NCBI GenBank assembly: GCA_027475525.1
Contig: JAMWFC010000117.1
Coordinates: forward strand, 1,040,183-1,104,182
Direction of reading: 5' to 3'
Source of the DNA: Macrolepiota albuminosa
Taxonomy: Eukaryota > Basidiomycota > Agaricomycetes > Agaricales > Agaricaceae
DNA length: 64,000 nucleotides
Under the pieces are notes generated by a model. The model ran no database searches. It saw only the letters and a program-made list of their open reading frames with translations, and was not told where the DNA came from. Position numbers and translations under genes: made by a program. Positions 36,385 to 45,552 of the stretch are shown here, in pieces. Position 1 is the first letter of the stretch. Every line of letters begins with the position of its first letter.

Positions 36385-37235
36385 TCATGGAGAGTCCTTG
36401 CGTTTCTCCGTAGTGCGATGACGTCGCAGACGATTATCAGTGTCGTCTGCTGTTGCTCGTTTGGCTGGGATCACTTTCCCATTCACTAGTACCTGACATT
36501 GGTCAAAGTCTAGTATGACTTTGTTACGCCGCATGAATGGCGTTCCCAGTATCATGTCGTAGCGATCGAAGTTCGCTACATCCATGTATTCACAGCTACG
36601 TGAGCCCGGCGTTTGGACATTCACATTTGTCCCGTACTGCACCATGGCTCGGCTCCCTACGGTGCCCAGCTGTAACGCCAATGGCGTATCCAACTCCTGC
36701 ACGGATATTCCGTACACATGGGCAAACTGGGGCATTATGCCCGATGTGGTACTCCCAGAGTCCCATAGGGTCCATGCCTTGATATTCCGTACACATGGGC
36801 AAACTGGGGCATTATGCCCGATGTGGTACTCCCAGAGTCCCATAGGGTCCATGCCTTGTGGCCATCTACGTCCACATACAAGACCAGGCACTCCTTGTCT
36901 GCTCGCTTCAATGTAGGGCGCTGCAAAGTGCCCTCTGCACGACGAAGGGTCACCTTCTTCATCCGAACCACGTTATTCCGTTTGGGGTCATTTGCGGACG
37001 GCCAATCCGTCATCGCCGCTAGGCACTCAGAGTCGCTGTCGCGACTGTAATACTCATTGTCGTAGACGTCGTCATATACGTCGACTGTGACGTACTCCTC
37101 CCCCTCCACGACCACACTCTTGGGCTCGGCGCCCGATGCCTCCTCTGGGGGCTCCTGGTCGTTTGTGGGGTTCTCTGCCTCAGACTCGGCAGATACGTCT
37201 CCGTCACTCCCACTCGCGGCTGCAGTATGTGCAGC
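36385..37235 (-). CDS. Aspartic protease region of element C
   Basis: The frame encodes an acidic linker followed by a retropepsin-type active site, LWDSGSTTSG (about 36775), and the later LGTPFM flap-side motif (about 36540). It is separated from the zinc knuckle by a single TGA at 37236-37238 in the same frame and is interrupted by a 77-bp duplication at 36704. Confidence 0.8.
36704..36857. repeat. 77-bp tandem duplication in the protease of C
   Basis: Copies 36704-36780 and 36781-36857, period 77. It duplicates the active-site coding region, so two D-S-G codon sets appear. Confidence 0.9.
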
Positions 37236-38590
37236 TCAAAGGTGGGCGCGGGGTGTATACCCCTTCCTCGGGGGTCCTGGCTTCGCAGGGCAGTTGGTAG
37301 CGTAGTGGCCTGGTTGGCCACACGCGAAACAAGTCCCCGTCTGACCTGGTGGGTTGGCCGGTTTGAAGTCCGGCCTTGATTTAGGGCGTTCTCCGTCCGG
37401 CGCCCGCTCTGGGCGTGGGCGGCTCCGCCCTTGGTTCGCAACAGGGGTCTTGCGTACAACAAACCGCGTGTTGCGGTCACGATCCAAATCGGTCTTCCTG
37501 GCCAGGAAGGTCCCCACATGCTGACCCCGTGAGGGCGTCCCACCAGGCGGTAGTCGCCTGGATCCCCCTTTGTGTCCACTCCGATGTTCGTAGTGGTTAG
37601 CAGTCTTCAGAGACTGCTCATACCGGATGGCATATGCCACAAATTCTTCCACATCGTTGACTTCTGGGGACAAGCCGTCCTCACGTATCAAATAGCGGCG
37701 CATATCCGCTGGAATGCCATCCAAGAACGTTTCGAGCATTGTATACCCGTCCGGGTATACTGCCATGTTCTGGGCATGGTCATTAAGGGTATCATAGAAC
37801 CCTTGTACTCCCAACTTCTCGGTGTACTTGGCGGACTGGAAGTCCCGCCTTGCATCCTGGAGCGTTGAGGGGTGTACGAATCGATCGTACAGTCCTGTAA
37901 GGACTCCTTTAAACGTCCAGTCATATTGGACACGATTGACGTGCAGTACTGCCCGTCAAAACCAACCCATGGCCTCTCCGGCCAAGAACTCAGGCAGAAC
38001 GAAAATTCGTTCTCGTTCCATACGGTCACCTCCGTATAAGCACATGGCAAGATGGGTGCATACATCCATCGCCCAATCTTCCAGGTCGCTGAACTTGGAC
38101 GCGCCTGTATAGGCGCAAATGTGCCTACTGTCTGCTTTACGCAGCTTCACTCCGTCTGGTAACCGTAAGGTTACGCCCAGGGCATCATCGACTACTCGAT
38201 GCAGGCAATCGTGCATGGCTTCACGATGCATTCGGATGGCTTCCCGCTGACCCGGGGATCTAGTCGCCAAATCAGCGGCATGGGGAAGTGACTTTCCCCG
38301 TCCACCTTGCGGGGGACGTCCCGAGCCTCCTCGACTGTGGGCATAATTGCCCTCGTCTCGAGGAATCGACCTAGGGCCGTCATCCCGGCCGTTACCAGGG
38401 ACATCACGTCTCGTGGCGCCATCTCGATCGAGGAAGTCTCCTCGATCATGATCGTTGCGCCGCCCTGGTTACCAGGGACATCACGTCTCGTGGCGCCATC
38501 TCGATCGAGGAAGTCTCCTCGATCATGATCGTTGCGCCGCCCTGACCTGGAGAAGCTTGATTCTCCTGACCCTGCGTGACGAATTGACAA
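37236..38590 (-). CDS. Gag capsid and zinc knuckle of element C
   Basis: The frame begins in an Arg/Gly/Asp-rich stretch (about 38570), then capsid-like helices (KFSDLEDWAMDV, FLDGIPADMRRYLI). It ends with a canonical C-x2-C-x4-H-x4-C knuckle (CFACGQPGHYATNC, about 37330-37290). One in-frame TGA at about 37956 interrupts it, in a context fitting CGA to TGA. A 77-bp duplication at 38391 shifts the printed frame. Confidence 0.8.
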
Positions 38591-39888
38591 CGCATCTCGT
38601 CAATGGGCTTAGTGCCCTCAAATACGATGCCCTGATCGTCTATAAGGGACTGTCCCTTAGTCCTGAGGTCGCCATTGCGCATACGTTGGTACGCGACTCT
38701 GTCGCTCAACGTTTTGGCCATGGGCACATGCGGCATCACAGATGCCTCGCTTTCCACTTTGAGCACAGTGCTATCGTGCCCATCCGGACCTGACATATCT
38801 GTCCTACGGTCACGGTTACGCATGTGCGGGGGCTCCTCACGCCACCCTTGTCCTGCTGGAGTATAAAAAGTACTCACCGGTCTTACTTCGGGCACTTCTT
38901 GCGCCCGTGCTAGTGCCTCCACTAGTTCGATTCCGACGTCTTGATTGCGTCGTGCCGAGCATTCCTCGGACATGTGGCTCCAGGGGGTCGAGACCCCCGA
39001 TTGCCGTGTGGCCTTACGCTGCACATACATTTGCAGCTCCATAGTGAGCACTCTCACCATCAAATCAGTATATTTCGTACTGAATACATTGGGCACTTCG
39101 TGCCCTTGTCGCCTAAGTGCTACTATATGGGCGGACGCGTAGCGCTCGAGTCGCGCTTGGGTGGTGTATTTCATCACCTCTGGGTGCAAGTCCCAGAACA
39201 CCTGCAAGCGCACGGTGTATGCGGTTTTCAGCCGCTGTTCCTCTGCTCCGACGTCGTTGTCACTTGACGACTCCATCACCTTCTCTGGAAGCTCTACAAC
39301 CTCCGGAGCTTCCTCCACTGCTGGTGTGCGCGGAAATCGATCTTCCACGCTGTATCCTTCAGGCCTTGCAGCCTCCTCCGGTACCTCTTCTAAGCGGGCT
39401 TCCGCTACTTTAGAAGGCATTGGGCCCGCTGTGGACCGCCTGGTCCCACTGCTCCGGCTCGCAGGGAGGGTTCTCCCAGTCCGTACTGACGACTCGGCGT
39501 CTCCTGGGGCGCCATAGGCGCCGGTTGACTGTCGGCCGTCCTGCGGGGGTCCTTTGGAAGCCAATCGGCTAGACCGTTGCGGTCCTCCTGGCAACTGCGT
39601 AACTGGGGGCGTTAATCCCCCGGGCATCTTGTCTTGGAGGCGTTGCGGACCGTCCTGCTGTGAGCTTTCAGCTCTCCGGGCCTCGCTCTCATTCCCGGCT
39701 AGGTCGGTACTCTGACCTCGGTCTCGAGCCTTGGGTCTTACCTGACCCGCATTGGACGCTGACGCGTCCTGGGTGTCTGCTGGGTCTCCCCGTAGGTCGT
39801 GGGCATTTCGCCCGCCGTCAGTGGGCGCTGCAGGTATGGGATTACTCATCGATCCCCTGTTTGAAATTTGCATGGTGTGGCTGTGCAA
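38192..39888 (-). CDS. ORF1 of element C, N-terminal gag-related protein
   Basis: About 540 codons once the duplication at 38391 is collapsed. It starts near 39888 or at an internal Met (MSNPIPAAPTDGG). It is Pro/Ser/Arg-rich with a central helical region (about 39250-38950) and overlaps the capsid frame by up to about 400 bp in a -1 relationship. It may be a separate first protein or the N-terminus of Gag joined by frameshifting. Confidence 0.6.
38391..38544. repeat. 77-bp tandem duplication in gag of C
   Basis: Copies 38391-38467 and 38468-38544, period 77, no mismatch noted. Confidence 0.9.
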
Positions 39889-39980
39889 GAAGCTCGAGAA
39901 GCTGATAGAGTTCTGTCAACGAACTCAACGACTGACGTCGGATGCTAGGCAATAGATCCTAGCTGGCGGATTCAAAAAAA

Positions 39981-40215
39981 TGTAACGAAGTTACGAAGTT
40001 TAGAGAGCTTAGTGTGCACACACGACACTGAATCAGACCAGACCGGTCTATTGACAATGTAGTATACACAAAAAATAAGCTGCTTTGTAAGCAGCTGGGT
40101 AACTAATTATATACGAATGTAAATAATATTATATTATAATAAATATAATATAATATTTACTACTATACAGTAAGTAAAGCTATGTGGCCAACGCCACATA
40201 GCGGACTACGCTACA
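39981..40215 (-). repeat. 5' LTR of element C
   Basis: 235 bp, same as 28496-28730 except for one base (A here, G there) in an otherwise matching sequence. The leader just inside (39980 leftward) starts with a run of seven T on the sense strand. It has no TGG-type tRNA primer site, so the priming mode is unresolved. Confidence 0.9.
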
Positions 40216-40535
40216 ACTGTAGCCTGAGGAGCGGCAAGTCCAAGAACGGCAGGAGCCGAGGCTCCGGGAAGAGTAGTAAGATAAGTATCGGTAGACGCAA
40301 TATTTTGAAAGGACTCAGAAGCGGTAAGGTACAAGTAGGCAAGAGAGGAGTCGGTAATGTTTTGATTTTTCTGGGGAGGCTCTGCGTTGGTAGCGGGTAA
40401 AGTAGTTAAAACATCTTTGTCAAGAAAAGCGGTAGACATAACATTTACAAGACCAGTTGAATGGTCATATTCCAGCGTTAGCGCCACATCTCCGTGATCG
40501 TCGCCAATCACCTCCTCAATGGTCTGTGAAAACAC
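40216..40535 (-). CDS. Start of pol of element B, cut off by element C
   Basis: The frame begins in the overlap with gag (GTG-TTT-TCA, about 40535) and runs to the ACTGT target site of C. It matches the pol start of D (IEEVIGDDHG...LGLAAPQAT) and joins, after the insertion, to the open frame at 28495. Confidence 0.78.
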
Positions 40536-42895
40536 CTGTGGGGTTGTTCGTTGGCGTGTTGGTCGGTAAACTCCGGTGGCTTAGCGAGGGCGCCTTTTCG
40601 TTGTCCCCTAGGGAACGTTGGCACTGTTCGTCGGATTCCGGAATTAGGGTCGCTGATTGTGAGGGTCGTTTCTTCGTCGGTAACTGTCTTGACGACTGAT
40701 CGCGCCAAGACGTCGAAGGGTCTGCCGAGTAGTAAGTCGTATGCTGGGGAGCGTAATATGTGGATCTGAAGATAAAACGTAATGTCGCCAAGAGTGCAGG
40801 GCACGTTCTTGGCGAGGCCTAGGGATCTGTCTACCGTACCGTTAGCGCTCTGCATGTTTAGTATAACGGTAGGGTCATAAATGAGACCCAAATCATTAGC
40901 GACTTCTGCTGCCATAGAAATGATTTGAGACCCGCTATCCACGATTGCCTCTACCTCGTGCTTGTTGTCGACGGTTAGCGCGACGGAGCGAATAGCGTGT
41001 GATTCTTGAGCGACGGTAAGAATGGCCGGGTCTTCTCCATGGTCTACTGACCTAAGATAGGTCTCCACAGGATCTACAGAGGTGGCGTTAGCGATGGGGT
41101 CGGCAGGAGAGTCTTCAGTATCCAGCGAGTCGACGGTAACGGAAAACCTGGGAAGCGCGTCGTCGAGGTCCTCGATCTCGGCAACGGTTGTCGCCAAGGG
41201 GCGTCGAGGAGTAACAGCGGTCTTGACCTGATTGCGAACATCGGGAGCAATACTACAAAGTTCTTCTACAGATAAGGTGATGGCGGTTTTCATAATGCGG
41301 TTGAAGACGTGATTTGATTTTTCGATGTCGAAAATTGGCGCGGTAGGTCGGTAGCCACCCTCAGGACGTTTCTCGGGAGCGGCAAAATTTCGTTGTGTGA
41401 GTGCGTGATAACGGTCGGGAATCCCTGAGTAGGGATGGAGAGGCGGCAAAGGCGGTTCGGGAGTGGTAGCGGACGACGATGGTTCTGGAGCAGTAGCAGG
41501 GGTAGTGGCAGGCGGTGCGGGAGGAGCAGGTGTCGGTAACTTGCTAGCAGGAGGCATTGGCTTATATCCTTTGAGAGGTTGTTTGGGCTGCTTAACTTCA
41601 ACCCCATCAAAGACCTGATTCTTAAGCGAATCCAACTCCTGCTGTAGCTTGGCGATACGCTCTTCCCGCGAGAAAGTAGGGCGGTCGCCAACGCTGTCGA
41701 AGTGTAAGACCTCGTGGATCATTTGCTGTTGGGTCGCCTGTTCGGGGTCGGGGTTGGCGTTGCCAGATAGCGTGCCGGTAACGATTTGTCCTGGATTGCG
41801 CCTATGCCATTCATCAACTCGCTCCTGGAAGGACTTCTTGTCCGGGTAGTTGGGGATGGTGGCGCCACTGGTAAGAACTATCTTGCCGTCGATAGCCCTT
41901 CTAATTCTCCCTTGCCGAATATAATTCTCGAGAGTAGCGCAGCGTCCTCTAGTCATAGTATGGCCAATTTCCCCACAGAAGTGGCAAGGGCCAGGTGCGG
42001 GTGCGTTAGCGGGTCGGTTAGCAGTCAGGTTGGTGGTAATCATAGTTTCGATGCGAGTCATGGCGGACGCGACAGCAGCGGTAATGGCAGCATTGAGCTC
42101 CTCTTTCTTAACGAAGTCGGTAGTGGGAGGCGGGATGGGAATAATACCGATGGTTTGCTCAGGTGGTGGGCTTGTCCTAGCGCGCTGCAGTCCAACGCCA
42201 GTGTCCGTTCCCTTGAGAACCCATTTACCGGCTTCAAAGACGTCGGCAACGTTATAGGGCTCGTCAGGGTGATGGGCCTGATGAACTATCTCTAGGCGAC
42301 AAGCAATACGAGTCCACAGTGATGTCGGGATGCCTTGCTGAAATAGGCGACGTTCCTCGTTGATATAGAGCTTGCCGTTTTGTACTAACCACCTAGCGAT
42401 CTTCTGGAACTTGCGGTAATACGTGGAGAATGCGCCAAGCGACGATGTGCCACTGTCGAAAGATTCCTGAACTAGTTTCTGGAGCTCGTTTACCGTGTAT
42501 CAGGTAGCCTCTTCTGCGCCAGGGTACAACTGGATCACTGCCGTCTTCCAGTCCTTATACGAAGCGCCGTGGGCTGGAACGGGTGGGGCGGCAGGGACAA
42601 AGGCGGCAAACTCGGTTAAACCTGTCCATGTCTCTGCCATGTCATATGATACGTATCTTGCCGCGTACTCCTTCATCTGTGTGTGGTCGGTAATGTTACA
42701 ATCCCTGAATAGATACTCTAATTCCTTGAAATATTGGGAGAGCTCCCGTGGCTTAGACTCGTCCCATTTCGGTGCCGAGAAGTGGTTGCGTGGCGGCATG
42801 CGCTGGACTTGTGGGAGAGCTCCCGTGGCTTAGACTCGTCCCATTTCGGTGCCGAGAAGTGGTTGCGTGGCGGCATGCGCTGGACTTGTTGTTCC
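40508..42895 (-). pseudogene. Gag-protease of element B, nearly intact
   Basis: Homologous to the 770-aa frame of D. It is open from the TGA near 42500 down to the stop at 40508, and open again upstream to the MEQQ start region near 42895. The TGA replaces a CGA codon of D, a CpG transition. Two 77-bp duplications at 42735 and 42981 disturb the upstream part. Zinc knuckle (about 41975) and protease DSG (about 40937) are present. Confidence 0.82.
42735..42888. repeat. 77-bp tandem duplication in gag of B
   Basis: Copies 42735-42811 and 42812-42888, period 77. It spans the presumed gag start region. Confidence 0.9.
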
Positions 42896-42980
42896 ATGGC
42901 GACGGTGGTAACGAGTTCGGTTAGCGGTAGCGGGGAAGGAGTTCTAGAAATTGGCGACGGGGTAAGGGAAATGAGTTGAG

Positions 42981-43134
42981 AAAGAGGCGTTAGCGGAGTA
43001 ATGGGAGTGACTGGTTGCGGTACGGTAAATGGCGACGCTAAGGGGTCGTCGGCGCTAAAAGAGGCGTTAGCGGAGTAATGGGAGTGACTGGTTGCGGTAC
43101 GGTAAATGGCGACGCTAAGGGGTCGTCGGCGCTA
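42981..43134. repeat. 77-bp tandem duplication in the gag leader of B
   Basis: Copies 42981-43057 and 43058-43134, period 77. Confidence 0.9.
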
Positions 43135-43334
43135 AAGTCGAGAGAATGCGAGAAGAGATCAGGAAATTTGTCTACAGTGGCGTTCTGTAGTTCCTGGGCA
43201 AGAGAGAGACCCGGTAAGGCACCAGGTGGTTGTGGAGTTGATGGGTGGGAAGGAGCAATGCCTTCTGCCGACTGCTCTAGCAGACGGCGCCTACGCTGGA
43301 GACGGGTTTCTGGCGGAATTCTGCCCTAGAGATC

Positions 43335-43351
43335 CCTCGCGGTGGGCTCCA
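43335..43351 (-). other. Primer binding site of element B
   Basis: Same 17 bases as in A, on the minus strand, 3 bp from the 5' LTR. Confidence 0.65.
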
Positions 43352-43354
43352 ATT

Positions 43355-44227
43355 TGATGACGTCCAAAGTTTGGTCAGTAACAAATATAGGTATAGTGTT
43401 ACCATACCAATTGGTTGCGTTGGGCGCGCTAAAAGTGTTGGGGGAGTCCCGGGCAGGTCCCAGAGAACGCGTCTGTGAAAAAAAAGGGGAAAAGTCGGTA
43501 ACGGGTGTCGGCAAGTGTAAAGCGCTAAGGTAAAGCGCCTATGAAAGATGCGGTAAGTGAACACGGTAAGGATAGCGGCAAGAACACGGTAAGCTTAGCG
43601 AGGTCTAAGCGTCGTAGATGCCTGCCGTAGCTGCAAGGCGCGAAGAGGTCGAAGGTTGGCGAGAGTGAGAGAGGAGTAGGAAACTCTGGTCTATTCTGCT
43701 TGTTATTGTACAAGTTGGTAAGTACTTTTATACTACAAAGGGTTCGCCGTCGCCAGTGGCCAAAGAGCGGTAAACTAGAAAATTTTACAAGGGGTAGCTC
43801 CAACTGTTTCCGATCCCTGCCATCCATTCAAGACCCTTAGCGGCGCCAGGCGGCAGATCGCGACGCTAAACCATCAATCCATCCTTCTTTTGTCTATCAA
43901 CATACCTAAGCAGTGTCAGACGCCAAATTGGTGGCGCTAAGCGATGTCAGCTGCCAAGGTCAAACGCCAAGCTGTCTGTCGGTGTTTGACAGATCATCAA
44001 TCTTCTCGCTAAGCGCTGTCGTCAGTGACTGATGCCATCTGTCAGTTGTCATTCCTGCTGCCATCGGCGCTATCATTGATCGGATCTGCTTCTTGCCGTG
44101 TCCGGCCGTCGGGAATGGCTTAAAATAGGTAAAACGTGTGCGCCAAGTTCAGAACGAGTGCGGCAAGGTTTCCGGAACCGGTGCCGAGCCTGCCGTTGAT
44201 GCACCTAACCTGTATAGGGTCCTATCA
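43355..44227 (-). repeat. 5' LTR of element B
   Basis: 873 bp. It differs from the 3' LTR at several sites, for example CGCCC against CGTCC near the start. Many differences are CG to CA or TG changes. Confidence 0.9.
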
Positions 44228-44430
44228 ACGCTTGCCGGGTCGCCAGGGAAACGGTCTTCTTTCCCTTCATCTCCTCCATCACGACCCTGGCCTCTTGCCC
44301 CTCGTCAAGAACAGCCTCCTCCCGACGTGGCAAAAGCAAACCTTTCAGCTCCTTGTCGTCAAAGGAGCTTTGGGTTGGCGCCTACAGAAACTTAGTAATT
44401 CAAGTTCAAAAAGAAAGTACCACTCACCGC
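44228..44430 (-). pseudogene. Exon 5 (main part) and intron 4 of the antisense gene of A
   Basis: The minus-strand translation gives DDKELKGLL through EEMKGKKTVSLATRQA, matching exon 5 in D. It is followed by an intron with CTAAG-like branch bases and a TAG acceptor near 44388 and a GTGAGT donor at the D insertion. It lies between B and D and proves that both hit the same gene. Confidence 0.8.
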
Positions 44431-45383
44431 TGATGACGCCCAAAGTTTTGGTCAGTAACAAATGTAACAATTGTGTTACCGTACCAAGAGTGTGCGTTGG
44501 GCGCGCTAAAAGTGATTTGAGGAGTCCCGGGCAGGTCCCAGAGAACGCGTCTGTGAAAAAGGTGTAAAGTCGGTAACGGGTGCCGGCAAGTGTAAGCGCT
44601 AAGGTAAAGCGCCTAGGAAGAAGCGGTAAGTGAAGACGGCAAAGGTGAGCGGCAAGAGCACGATAAGCTTAGCGAAGTTCTAAGCGTCGATAATGCCTGC
44701 CGTAGTTGCAAGGCGCGAGTATGTCGAGTGTTGGCGAACGTCTGCAACTGCCGATGAGTTTTGACGTTGCCGACCGTAGCGTAAATGAGCTCTTGAGCGT
44801 AAGGGAGACTGAAGTAAGTGGGGGAAACTCTGGTCTATTCGTCTGCTGGTCCATTGTACAAGTCGGTAAGTACTTTTATACTACAAAGAGTTCGCCGTCG
44901 CCAGTGACCAACCATCGCCAAAGTGCGGTAAACTGGAAAATTTCATAGGGGTAGCTCCAACGGTTTCCGATCCCTACCGTCCTTGGAGGACCCTTGGCGC
45001 CACCAGGCGGCAGATCGCGGTACTAAACCATCAATCCATCACCCTTCTGCCTGTCAGAACACCTAAGCGACGTTGGGCGCCAAATCGAGACGGTAAGCGG
45101 TGTCAGACGCCAAGGTCAAACGCCAAGCTGTCCGTCAGTTTTTGATAGATCATCAAGCTTCTCGCTAAGCGCTGTCATCAGTGACTGATGCCATCTGTCA
45201 GTTGTCATTCCTGCTGCCGTCGGCGCTATCATTGATTGGATCTGCTTCTTGCCGTGCGCGGCCGTCGGGAATGGCTTAAAATGGGTAGAACGCATGCGCC
45301 AAGTTCGGAACGAGTGCGGCAAGGTTTCCGGAGCCGGTGCCGCGCCTGCCGTTGATGCGCCTAACCTGTATAGGGTCCTATCA
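44431..45383 (-). repeat. 3' LTR of element D
   Basis: 953 bp, TGATGACG...CCTATCA on the plus strand, followed by the polypurine tract (plus-strand TCTCCCCCCAAC, 45384-45395). Confidence 0.92.
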
Positions 45384-45552
45384 TCTCCCCCCAACTGAAA
45401 AATTGACTGTCCTCAGTCACCAAATAAGGCTACCGTTACCGCTTTTGTGACAAGTGGTCCGTGCGTTCTTGAGATTTGGTTTATAGTCCTGGCGCATGAG
45501 TGTGGACTTCGTTTCTCCTCCCCATCTTTTCCTGGCGCTCCATTAAAAAAAT
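45384..45552 (+). promoter_or_regulatory. Leader between the 3' LTR and antisense gene start (element D)
   Basis: These 169 bp are well conserved in B (21975-22143) and A (56728-56896). They hold the polypurine tract for sense-strand replication. They also form the 5' leader, and possibly part of the promoter, of the antisense gene, whose ATG follows an A-run (AAAAAAATATG). Confidence 0.5.

Larger units (their letters stand above)
28496..40215 (-). mobile_element. Chromodomain Ty3/Gypsy element C (minus strand)
   Basis: An 11.7-kb element with 235-bp LTRs ending TGTA...TACA, flanked by the 5-bp duplication ACTGT (28491-28495 and 40216-40220). It lies inside pol of element B. Order from the 5' side (right): ORF1/gag, zinc knuckle, protease, RT-RNase H, integrase with chromodomain, then a large extra reading frame before the 3' LTR. 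The LTRs differ at one base I could find (a CpG site near 28582), so insertion is recent. Seven 77-bp duplications and a few other frame slips and TGA codons break the frames as printed. Confidence 0.9.
21102..44227 (-). mobile_element. Ty3/Gypsy element B (minus strand), split by element C
   Basis: B is delimited by 873-bp LTRs at 43355-44227 (5') and 21102-21974 (3') and a 4-bp duplication ACGC (21098-21101 and 44228-44231). It carries gag-protease, pol and the antisense gene. Element C interrupts its pol at 28496-40215, leaving B itself about 11.4 kb. The two LTRs differ at a number of sites, many at CpG, so B is older than D. Gag has one TGA and the antisense gene two. Confidence 0.9.

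Noticed and set aside
29208..38544. The 77-bp duplications as a minisatellite or CRISPR-like array
   Set aside because: Each site has different sequence, only two copies and no spacer; the shared property is just the 77-bp period, which points to assembly.
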